Positions 55,602 to 64,000 of a stretch of DNA of 64,000 nt are shown piece after piece; the stretch's first letter is position 1; every line of letters begins with the position of its first letter. Made by a program: the position numbers and the translations under genes. The DNA is from Fonsecaea monophora (taxonomy: Eukaryota > Ascomycota > Eurotiomycetes > Chaetothyriales > Herpotrichiellaceae). Location: positions 52,153 through 116,152 of the forward strand of contig NW_019174030.1 of assembly GCF_001642475.1 (NCBI RefSeq), read 5' to 3'. The notes below the pieces were generated by a model. It was not told the DNA's origin. It saw only the letters and a program-made list of their open reading frames with translations, and searched no databases.

Positions 55602-57386
55602 ATGGACGGCCAGGGTGCATCGGGAAACAACTCGAGCGACTTCGTGCGCAAGCTGTATAAGTATATCTCACTCGCAGCCATCATCCGTGATGGCACTCGG
55701 AGCTAATTCATGCGCAGAATGCTGGAAGACCCTTCGTACTCTTCGGTAGTCCGTTGGGGCGATGATGGTGACAGCTTTGTGGTATTAGAGAACGAAAAAT
55801 TCACAAAGTCCATCCTCCCCAAACACTTCAAACACTCCAATTTCGCCAGTTTTGTCCGGCAATTGAACAAATATGATTTCCACAAAGTGCGACAGAACAA
55901 TGAGGACGGCGGATCATCCATGTACGGCGTCAACGCCTGGGAATTTAAACATCCAGAGTTCCGGCAGCACAACAAGGAGAGTCTGGACAATATCAGACGA
56001 AAGGCCCCAGCCCCTCGGAAGCCGTCGAGTCTCAACGACGAACAGATTCCCATCCAACAAATCGACCTAATGAACCAACAGATTGTCGCACAGGCCCAGC
56101 AAATAGAGTCTCTTGTGACGTGTAACAACCAACTTCAATCCCAGTATCAGATGGTGGCGCTCGAGGTCGTCCGACTTCAAAAAACGGTCGTCAATCACGA
56201 AAAAGTCATGCAGGATGTCATGATATTCCTGCAATCCGTCGACGCTAAGCAGCGCAGAGACAGCAAGCAGCTGTTTGCTCCACCCTCGGACTCTACACAG
56301 ACAGGCACAACCCTGACCCCCACGAGCCAGAACATGCCTCCCCAGGATGAAGACACACCGGCGTCACCCTTACAACACGCCGCGAAGCTCCTGAACGATA
56401 TCAATTCCGATGGACAATTTAACATCGCTGCGCTCGAACAGATGAACGCAAACATGCATACCCCACCAGTAGGACAGGACCCTCGATCTGGGCAGTTCCG
56501 CGGGCCTAATTCTGCCCCTCCAAGCGGCAGCATGGGTTTCTCAAAGATCAACCCGGCCGAATTAGAGACGGTTGTATATCCGTTGGGGTCAACCAATGGC
56601 ATTGACCCGCTATCCAGCGAGTACATTCATCAAATCCCATACTCGTTACCTCCGAGAGACGGCTCAGATCCACGAGCACAGTTCGCCGACACACGAAAGA
56701 AGAGTGGGACAGCGGATCCTGGCTGGAGTCGACCGCCGCGAATTCTTCTGGTCGAAGACGACCCAACCTGCCGTCAGATTGGCGGCAAGTTCTTGCACTC
56801 GCTCTCGTGCGTTGTTGATTCGGCTCTCGACGGTTTGGAGGCCGTGAACAAGTTGCAGGAAGGGAACAAATACGATATGATATTGATGGATATCATCATG
56901 CCCAACTTGGATGGTGTGTCCGCCTGTCATATCATCAGACAGTTCGACCGAACCCCCATTATCGCGATGACATCCAACATTCGAGCGGACGACATTTCTA
57001 TGTATTTCCATCATGGCATGGACGATGTTTTGCCCAAGCCGTTCACGCGAAAATCCCTGGTCGATATGTTGGAGAGATTTTTGCCACATCTCAAGTTGAT
57101 ACCACAAGAGCCGCAGCCAATGTCAGCGACAACTGGGGGAGCGGCGTCATCGACGGCTCACTCCGTCCGTGACGATATGTCAGCAGAGGCTTCTCCCGCG
57201 GGATCAAGCACGTGGAATTCTCCTAGCCAGTACTCAGGAGTGTCGCCGGTAAACCCCAATATACATTACGGCGGCATGGCACAACAGCAACAACACTACA
57301 TGGACACAAATGGAAACCCGACATCCTTTCCAAACGGGCCACAGACCCCCGTAGGGCTGCGAGGGTCCGGCATGCTCACGCAGCAG

Positions 57387-57418
<32 letters not shown>

Positions 57419-57539
57419 GCAGACACACAGAAGAGGTCCGTCGGAAATGGGCGGAGGATCAGATATGGGCAACTCGAATAAACGCCAACGCATATACCCA
57501 CCCCAAAATCAACCAATGGCTGCGCCAATGCGGCAATGA
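55602..57539 (+). CDS. SKN7: Skn7 response regulator with HSF-type DNA-binding domain
   Basis: Nuclear output protein of the Sln1/histidine-kinase phosphorelay, acting in oxidative and wall stress. Exons 55602-55660 and 55718-57539 give 626 aa. The intron (GTATAT donor, CTAAT branch) splits the HSF domain and restores FVRKLYKMLEDPSYSSVV. The HSF-type domain covers about 10-115 (WGDDGDSFVVLENEKFTKSI, FASFVRQLNKYDFHKV). A coiled coil follows (about 130-193). A receiver domain (about 360-478) has the acidic pair in LLVEDDP, the phospho-acceptor Asp411 in ILMDIIMPNLDG, and the PKPF Lys. A polyglutamine run is at 575-588. An oxidative-stress regulator lies upstream of a peroxidase gene here, but the two are 4 kb apart and divergent. 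Confidence 0.96.
57381..57422 (+). repeat. CAG/CAA repeat coding polyglutamine in SKN7
   Basis: Fourteen CAG/CAA codons, six of them consecutive CAG. Likely length-variable between strains. Confidence 0.9.
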
Positions 57540-58455
57540 TTATGACAAAACATTTCTAAAGAGGCGGATTACAGCAAGGGATATACATGCATGAGCTCTA
57601 GTGCACACTGTAATCTTTGACGATGAAACGCTCTGGGTCAGATGGGCTTCGTGATCCATTGACATCCCACTCGTCCAATGACGCGATCTCGTCTTTCCGA
57701 CCTTCGAGCCTCAACAGCCCCGCAGGATATCGGCCGAACATCTGAGCGGCGTCGAAGAGTATCAATCGAGTAGAAAGAAGCCCATAAGCTTCCTGCAGGG
57801 GTACACAGCGACCCATATCACGACTTGATGAGAGATATAAGGGTGGGGGAAAACCAGGGGCAAGTTTTTGATTTACGATACCTCCTCACGAATGATTTTT
57901 GGGTTTGGGGAAGGCCATCGACCTTTTGGTGTTGAATTTTGGTCACGGAGAAGCTCATGGGCTTCAACTTTCTCCGTGGTCTGTAAAGATGGTATCTGGC
58001 GGCCGGTTATATGTGTGATGGTTGTCCCTGGGCTACCGACCTGGGGTTTCCAAGGGGAACATGGAATATAAATCCTGTGGCTCACATGTAGTGAAAGAGG
58101 TGTTTTGGTGTACAGAACTATCTAACATCTACCTAGGTATTGTGCGGTAATAATGGGTTTAAAAAACTATCTGCCCACCAGCCCCAACAACATCTGAAGC
58201 TTTGGGCCTAATATCTGGGGTAAACGGTTTTATTCTGATGACTTTCCTTGTCTTGTCCGTCGAGATATCATCTGGGAATGCTCATGGCCAGACTCGAAAC
58301 AGCCAGCCAGCTCCTTGAATAATAGGCATCCACTTCAACTGATGTAGTAGTACCAAAAAGTGTAGAGTCACGTCCACCTGCAATTGTCATTAATCAGACA
58401 GCGAGCTCGGCCCCGGCGAGGTCTATCTCTCCCCCAATTCACGTCCGATTTTCAT
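57540..58455. other. Convergent region SKN7-Fra2
   Basis: Both neighbours end here. A TACCTAGGTA palindrome is at 58130-58139. Short frames only; no gene recognised. Confidence 0.5.
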
Positions 58456-58965
58456 TCATCCTATTCTCTCTCTCTCCTTCTCCCACTGCTCCGGGGTCAA
58501 GCATCTAGGCGTCCAGGCATGGATAGCCTTGATCTCATCCTTCAACACCCCGTTGACCAGCCGACTCCTTGCCAGTAGTGTTTTCTTCTCGAAGTCTGGG
58601 GAAACGATGATGGCGTTAAAGGCTTGCCCGCAACCCCCCGACATATCCTCCATACTGATGTGAGTTATGTTTATGGATTGTTTGAGTTTCTCGGTGAGGA
58701 AGTCTGGAGTGATGGGAGGGGAGGAGGATGCGGCGACTTCTGCGGCTTCAGTGTCCGTATGCGCAGCCATTGGTGGGGAATTGTTTGTCGAAGAATACGT
58801 GAAGGAGCGCAAAGCTGTGACGGAAAAGGAACGCGAGAAAAAGGACCGTGGTCTGAGTCCTGGGCGTCGGTGGGGTGTTTGTCTGGTGATGGTGCTATTT
58901 GCGCGGACAATCGTAGTCGTGACTCGGCGGGCCGCTTGCGATGCCAGAGCAGTATAGACTTGCAT
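58456..58965 (-). CDS. BolA-family protein, Fra2/BolA2-like
   Basis: Fe-S cluster partner of monothiol glutaredoxins (Grx3/4). In yeast, Fra2 signals iron status to Aft1. Single exon, 169 aa from the first ATG (58965). The BolA domain (about 88-165) has the Fra2 hallmarks: GGCGQAF with Cys112, ARSRLVNG, and IHAW with His149. Cys and His are the positions that bind the shared [2Fe-2S] cluster. The tail TPRCLTPEQWEKER is also Fra2-like. The first 65 residues are rich in Arg, Ser and Thr with no acidic residue, which looks like a mitochondrial presequence. A second in-frame ATG (Met66, 58770) would give a 104-aa cytosolic form, the normal Fra2 length. It is divergent from NIF3 with 346 bp between. 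Confidence 0.85.
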   Translation of the reverse strand: MQVYTALASQAARRVTTTIVRANSTITRQTPHRRPGLRPRSFFSRSFSVTALRSFTYSSTNNSPPMAAHTDTEAAEVAASSSPPITPDFLTEKLKQSINITHISMEDMSGGCGQAFNAIIVSPDFEKKTLLARSRLVNGVLKDEIKAIHAWTPRCLTPEQWEKERERIG

Positions 58966-59311
58966 GGACACGGCTTAGGGCTGAGGAGAAGGGTTCGTGA
59001 CGGATAGCCGAGTTGGGTGATGTCTTGTGGTGAAATTGAAGTCTTCTCTTCCAATAGTTGAAGATCAATTACTGATGGTATTGCGAATTGGAAATCAACC
59101 CCGGCGGAAAATAATAATTCTCGGTCCCCCAAAGAGCTGCTTCAAAGTGCGTCATCGGAGGGCAGTCCATAGAGTTCAGCCTCGCGCCTCTGTTTTCCCT
59201 GCGACAGCCAACGCATCAGCTTCCAATGCCCGCATGTTCTTGGACACGATGTGAGCTAGCAGCACATTGACTGATTGGGCCGACAATGTGCTGCCCTCGA
59301 CTAAGTTTCTG
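58966..59311. promoter_or_regulatory. Divergent promoter Fra2/NIF3
   Basis: Only 346 bp separate the two first ATGs, so the genes probably share promoter elements. Nothing specific was recognised inside. Confidence 0.5.
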
Positions 59312-60685
59312 ATGCTTCGATTTTTCCTCCCTCGAGCTCTCTATATTCCTAAATACAAAGCCCTCTTGATCCGTCGCAAGATGAGCACCTCTCAACCCAA
59401 TACCTATAATGTCTCCCCCTTCACCACTGCCGTGGTGTCCTCGATGCGCCGTCTCTACCCTGAACCACTGGCAGACAAGACCTTCGACAACACAGGTCTG
59501 CTGGTCGAAGCTCCCTTCATACCCTCTCGGCCTCGGAACCGCAACTCGGTCTTATTGACCGTCGACCTCACTCGAGCAGTTGCAGACGAGGCAATAGAGA
59601 ACAATCACTCGGTGGTGGTGGCATACCATCCTATAATATTTCGGGGACTCAAGTCCATAACCACGGATGACACCCAGCAGTTGTCCATGACACTGCTGCT
59701 TGCGCATGGCATCAGCGTGTATTGTCCGCACACGGCCGTTGACACCGTTCCTGACGGAATGGCCAACTGGCTCTGTGATATTGTGACGGGCAAAATAGAT
59801 GATCCGGAGCCCGAGGCATATGCAGTGGCTTCAGCTCCATCAGATACAGAAGTCACGACCTCTGAAAGCGACTCAGACATCCGTTCCAATCCTTCTACAA
59901 AACCCACGTCTCCTTCGGCGCATCACGACGAGGACGCAATGACGGACCCATTCACCACTCCAAGAGCAAAGATGAAGATCTCTCGTCCGAGCCATGCGCG
60001 TAGGACCTATTCTAGGCCCGCCCTGCCGCTGCCAACGTCTGACTTCCACGCTGCTGTAATCCCTCACACTCGGAGCGTCATTACCCCGTCTCCTCGCGCG
60101 TCCCTTGACACAGCGAACCAATTTACTTCGTCCAGTGTCTACAACTCCTCCAACACTGGGGCTGGGCGGTTGATTGAGTTCTCTTCACCGCAACCCTTGA
60201 CCCTTCTGATCACCCGCATCGCTCACGCAATCGGCCTTCCCAAAGGCTTTGCGGTGGCCATCCCTCAGGGGAGAAATCTCGACGAGATGGCTATCTCGAG
60301 TGTTGCCACATGTCCAGGCAGCGGAGGAGGCGTGGTCCGGGGTTGTAAGGCGGATTTGATATTTACAGGTGAGCTGAGTCACCACGAGGCTTTGGCAGTC
60401 ATCGAACGAGGTGGCTGTGTCATTTCCTTGTTCCACTCAAACTCCGAGAGAGGGTACCTCTGGAACGTGATGAGGGAAAAGTTGGAGAGGGAAGTTAAGG
60501 AGGAGTGGGCCAAGATGAGATGTGAGGAGGCTAGCAAGAGTCGTTTGACCGGGCAGATCAAAGAGATGCTGAATGATGAGAATGTGGAAGTGGTGGTCAG
60601 CGAAAGGGATAGAGATCCGTACGGGGTTGTGGTCCTGGATGAGACGGCGGTAGAGGGAGTGAGGATTGACGAAGGAAAGAGTTGA
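59312..60685 (+). CDS. NIF3: NIF3-like GTP cyclohydrolase I type 2 family protein
   Basis: Highly conserved metal-binding protein of unclear biochemical role (yeast Nif3 interacts with Ngg1). Single exon, 457 aa from the first ATG at 59312. Family landmarks are DNTGLLVE, VVVAYHPIIFRGLKSIT, VYCPHTAVDTVPDGMANWL and, at the end, CKADLIFTGELSHHEALAVIERG and FHSNSERGYL. The His and Glu in these motifs form the di-metal site in bacterial relatives. Residues about 170-290 are a Ser/Thr/Pro-rich insertion typical of fungal members. The first 23 residues (MLRFFLPRALYIPKYK and following basic residues) look like a mitochondrial presequence. A second ATG at 59381 (MSTSQPNTY) would give a 434-aa cytosolic form. 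Confidence 0.92.
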   Translation: MLRFFLPRALYIPKYKALLIRRKMSTSQPNTYNVSPFTTAVVSSMRRLYPEPLADKTFDNTGLLVEAPFIPSRPRNRNSVLLTVDLTRAVADEAIENNHSVVVAYHPIIFRGLKSITTDDTQQLSMTLLLAHGISVYCPHTAVDTVPDGMANWLCDIVTGKIDDPEPEAYAVASAPSDTEVTTSESDSDIRSNPSTKPTSPSAHHDEDAMTDPFTTPRAKMKISRPSHARRTYSRPALPLPTSDFHAAVIPHTRSVITPSPRASLDTANQFTSSSVYNSSNTGAGRLIEFSSPQPLTLLITRIAHAIGLPKGFAVAIPQGRNLDEMAISSVATCPGSGGGVVRGCKADLIFTGELSHHEALAVIERGGCVISLFHSNSERGYLWNVMREKLEREVKEEWAKMRCEEASKSRLTGQIKEMLNDENVEVVVSERDRDPYGVVVLDETAVEGVRIDEGKS

Positions 60686-61623
60686 GCAGTGAACATCAGA
60701 GATACGCCTCTGGACACGGCCAACAAGTCTCCCATGGCTAGACTGGTCTACGTCGTCATTTCCATCACCACCAGGACCTGGAGTTTTCCTCGTTCCCTGC
60801 CACTTGTCAACGAGATTTCGACGATGGCCTGTTCGTGCTGACGCATCTTGGTCCTGCTTGCCAGCTAGGTGCCACCTGTCATTGGAGGATGTGTCGACGC
60901 ATATAATCAGAGGACCCATCACTAAGGCTGCTGCTGGCCGTTAATCTCCACGCCGAATGACGCTTCCTCCTGCTCCATGGCCACGGAGAAGGCCAATTGA
61001 TACAACCCGTGTCACTATCCGCAGGCTATTTTTGTGGTTCTTCTCTGTCCTCCAATGGCGGCTCTGGCCACAGCACGGTTTCAATCCAACATCAGCCTAG
61101 GTTTGGTGACAGTACAAGTATCGCCACTCGGGTTGACCTGGGTTCGGATATAGCAAAATGGCACGCAAGAACGAGAGGGATAAAGAAGCGGCATGAAAGG
61201 AATTGCTTCGTCGGCTTCTAAAGGCACCTACCTAATCTGCCAGATGGTGGGAGAAGAGTTGCGCTGGATTTGCAGGACTTCTTCACTATTCAGCCCATCG
61301 ACCATTCGGTTCGAGAAGATTGTTCCTGTTACTCTTGTGATAGCAGCAGAAGCCAACGACTTGGCTCACCTGTTTGAGTCTGATTGTCACAGAAGCAGTG
61401 TCTTCAAAAGTCCCCTGCTACATATCTAACGGTCTTAGCATCTATTTCCTGTTTCAACTCATTCTCCCTTTTCCGGTTTTTCCAACGCAAAGATATTCCT
61501 CCTTTGTTCCTTTTCCTTTCCCAGCTTCACTAGGCATCAACAGCTACAGCAACGTTGAATGCAACCCAACTCAACTGCGAACCCCCAGTGCGCTACAAGA
61601 CAAGACGAGACACCACAATAGCG
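60686..61623. other. Region downstream of NIF3
   Basis: No supported gene. A short frame from an ATG at 60958 is Arg- and Trp-rich and ends after about 47 codons; I see no family motif in it. Confidence 0.45.
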
Positions 61624-61920
61624 ATGAGCATGGGCGTGGATATGGGTACGGGCGCGTTTCTAGCATCTCTCTTCCCGTCCCTCCTCCCGGTCCTCCCCCT
61701 CTTCCACCTCACCGCGTTCCTCAATCTGCTATTCCTCCTCGCCATGCCGATCCTCATCTCGCTCGACCTATCACCGTTTATCGGGCCGGATGACCCTTGG
61801 TTCACCGAGTTTTGTCAGGTATGTTCCCCCCAAAAAATCGATCGTGGGATTTGTGTATATGTATATATGCATAGTTATATGCATGCATACATGTGTACAT
61901 GGCTACGTGGCGACGGTTAA
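61624..61920 (+). CDS. Possible small membrane protein (weak)
   Basis: A 98-codon frame from ATG 61624. Residues 10-50 are strongly hydrophobic (FLASLFPSLLPVLPLFHLTA, then FLNLLFLLAMPILISLDL) and are followed by PFIGPDDPWFTEFCQ. A good donor, GTATGT, follows FCQ at 61819, so the frame after it is probably intronic and further exons are likely, perhaps the frame near 61984-62217. I cannot build a supported chain. The family is unknown and the frame may be chance. Confidence 0.25.
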   Translation: MSMGVDMGTGAFLASLFPSLLPVLPLFHLTAFLNLLFLLAMPILISLDLSPFIGPDDPWFTEFCQVCSPQKIDRGICVYVYMHSYMHAYMCTWLRGDG

Positions 61921-62445
61921 CGATCCGGCTGGAGTGATAGCTCGCTCAAGCGCCTACCTTTTCTTTTCGAGTGAAAGGCAACCATGCCGTGTGAGGTGGT
62001 CGGGGTCGAGAAAGAAGGAAGCCGTATTTCTCATCCCAATGGAGCCGTCAACCGGAGGGAGGAAAAGGATATCCTTGCATTCACCAAATGGTACGAGTCT
62101 GGGGGAGGGGAATCGGCTAGCTACATTGGTCGAGGAGTTGCAGAGCTGACCATCTTTAAGGCGAAATGGTTTGATAGGGAATTTAACGGATTGGTATTTT
62201 TGATTTGTGGCCTATAAAGCTCCCCGTGAGCCCCTGACCAGACAGATGCTATCATCACGACATTTGTGTTTTTCCGTGCCCGCCAGCCTCCCAGATACCT
62301 AGTAGATACCTAGGTAAATATGCACCTCGTCCCAAAAAAAGAAGAGAAAAAAAAAACCGCAGTTTGCGACACTTGGTAGTAAGTATTATCTTATTACACC
62401 CCCTCCCCTCCTCTCCTCTCATCTGTTAGAAACCATTTTTTTTTC
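61921..62445. other. Region downstream of the weak membrane-protein frame
   Basis: It includes a 77-codon frame (61984-62217) that could be a further exon, a TACCTAGGTA palindrome at 62307-62316, and A- and T-rich runs before the protease stop. Nothing firm. Confidence 0.4.
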
Positions 62446-63706
62446 TCACGTCCACACCGCCTGAGCCAGGCTGATGGTCGAGTCGTCAAAGTCGTAGTAG
62501 ACGTAGGCGCTGCGCATAAAAGTGTCGCCGAAGCTGATGACGGACTGGGCCTGGGGGAGGAAGCCGAACAGACAGGTGCCGGACTCGCCGGGCACGGGGA
62601 CGGCCAGCTCGGAAAAGGGCACCTGGATGGCCACGGCGGGTGTGTACCCTTCGCCGCCGAAGCCGAAGCTGAAGAAGCCGGACGGCATCTCGCACGGCAC
62701 GAGGTAGTTGCCGTTCGAGTCCGTGTAGACGGAGAAGTAGGTCGCCAGCTCGTTGAACAGGTCCACGGGCAGCACGCTCGTCGTGTACCCCGTGTCCAGG
62801 GCGACCGGGTACGAGAACCCCGACTGCGTCAGGTGCGTGGTGCTGCCGTCCGACGTCGTCGCAGACAGGTACGTCCACTCGACCTGCAGCCGCGGCGCCG
62901 AGTCCGTGTACGGGATCATGGGCAGCGTGACCAGCGACCCGGCGTACTTGGACCCGTCGACCGCGCCGAACAGGATGAACCCGCTCCCGGCTTCCAGGTC
63001 GTCGAGGTAGATGCTGTAGGACCGCCGGTCGATCAGGCCCTGCGCTTCCAGGTCGTCCAGCAGCTCCGGGTACTTGACCGCGCTGGCCTCGAGGCCCGCC
63101 AGCCCGATGCCCATGATCCCCCGCGTCGTGCCGGCCGCCGACGTGGCCACCGCGAAAGTCACGCCCGTCACCGTCGCCGAGCCGAGTCCTACCGTGTCGT
63201 CGACGTAGTACCCCGACGCGCTCGTGCCGTCGAAATAGCTCGCCGAGAAGGCTCCCAGGTTTTCGTCGTAGACGTCGGTGCTCGATTCGCTGGGGTCAAC
63301 TAGTCGCCAAAATGTTAGCCCGAGCAGGTCTAGGTCTTGGTCCGAACAATGGTCTTGGTGTAATTGGTTTTTTTTTTTTTGAGGGAAACTTACATATTCC
63401 GCCCGTACATGCGCTGCACGACCCAGGCCCGTAGACCCAGATGTCGCTGCTCCCCGTGTCGATGCTCAGGGTGATTGTCTGGGCCGGCGTGCCGATATCC
63501 AGGTCGACCAGGTACGAGTAGTCGGCGTTTTGGAGCGTGGCGGATACCCACCGACGCTGGAGATCTCTTGTTACATGGCTCTTTCTCACAGGTAGACGTA
63601 GTGATGTCCCTCGCTCGGACTTGGTTGAAGACACAGGTGCTGCGAGGCAGCAGCATTGCGAAAGAAGGACGGCCGCGGCGGCGTAGAGCCAAGATCCTGT
63701 CCTCAT
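62446..63706 (-). CDS. Secreted pepsin-like aspartic protease (family A1)
   Basis: Extracellular endopeptidase. Exons 63706-63394 and 63299-62446 give 388 aa. The intron (GTAAGT donor, CTAAC branch, ACTAG acceptor) joins CTGGI to FDPSESSTD, the conserved strand after the first catalytic loop. Residues 1-23 (MRTGSWLYAAAAVLLSQCCC and following) form a signal peptide. A propeptide with a basic site (LQRRW, about 49-53) precedes the mature enzyme. Catalytic aspartates are Asp83 in SIDTGSSDIW and Asp273 in ALDTGYTTS. Other family landmarks are GIMGIGLAGLEAS and SYSIYLDD. There is no C-terminal hydrophobic tail, so no GPI anchor is expected. It resembles candidapepsin/opsin-type fungal proteases. 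The mature part is GC-rich. Confidence 0.93.
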
Positions 63707-64000
63707 GGTGTGTAAGTGAGTGTCGATGAAAAGTATGACTTTGTTATTTGATGTGATGTGGGAACGAGTGTCAATGGTCGTCTGGTTACTTGCTGTACAT
63801 ACATACATCCAACAGATTCGTAGACCAAGGGCTGGGGCGTTGGCCCATTGTTATAGAAAGAAAGGCCAGCCTTTCATTTCGCCTTGCCAACACGAGCTAC
63901 GGGTTTGGTCTGATATCCTCTATGCCTCTTTCTCTCTCTCAGCCCGCTGGTCGCCCAGCCTTTGTGGCAATGCGGCCGCGTGGTGGTGGTGGTGGTGGTG
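63707..64000. other. Protease promoter and window end
   Basis: Upstream region of the protease gene. It ends in a (GGT)n run at about 63980-64000 that continues past the window edge. Confidence 0.6.

Noticed and set aside
62833..63303. Plus-strand 156-codon frame over the aspartic protease
   Set aside because: Antisense of a GC-rich exon with clear protease motifs on the minus strand.

Overview
The window is nuclear DNA of a filamentous ascomycete (Pezizomycotina). Genes carry short introns of about 47-105 nt with GT-AG ends and CTRAC-type branch points. The gene set is typical of the group: a Zn2Cys6 regulator, a CYP504-like P450, an Ace2-type zinc-finger factor, Skn7 and an augmin subunit. 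The protein flavour suggests Eurotiomycetes, perhaps a black-yeast relative, but order and species are inference. I found no prophage, transposon ORF, CRISPR array, tRNA or rRNA.

Left third (1-25.5 kb), gene-poor: an Ace2/Swi5-type C2H2 factor (1114-3324, +); a 5.3-kb interval without a recognisable gene; a small three-exon conserved protein (8602-9065, +) facing a 5-hydroxyisourate hydrolase of purine catabolism (9650-10042, -); a GNAT-like protein (11561-12403, +) facing an atypical SDR (12756-13957, -); a 5.7-kb interval; and a nine-exon Gbp2/Hrb1-type RRM protein (19659-21708, -) with an 8-nt micro-exon.

Middle (25.5-37.1 kb), the most interesting part: a compact block of five multi-exon genes. 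These are a CYP504-like P450 (-) divergent from an MFS transporter (+), then an amidase-signature hydrolase, a Zn2Cys6 regulator and an EthD-domain protein (all +). The content fits a regulated catabolic cluster: uptake, amide hydrolysis, ring hydroxylation and its own regulator. An aryl-acetamide-like substrate is a hypothesis.

Right part (37.6-64 kb), mostly housekeeping: COQ9, a HAUS1-like augmin subunit, the RSC bromodomain/BAH subunit, the OTU1 deubiquitinase, an HSL-type esterase, COG6, a 1-Cys Prx5-type peroxiredoxin (whose first coding exon is only ATG), SKN7 after a 4-kb empty interval, divergent Fra2/BolA and NIF3 genes that both have two plausible starts, and a secreted pepsin-like protease.

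All gene models come from reading frames, splice signals and remembered family motifs. No search or expression data were used.
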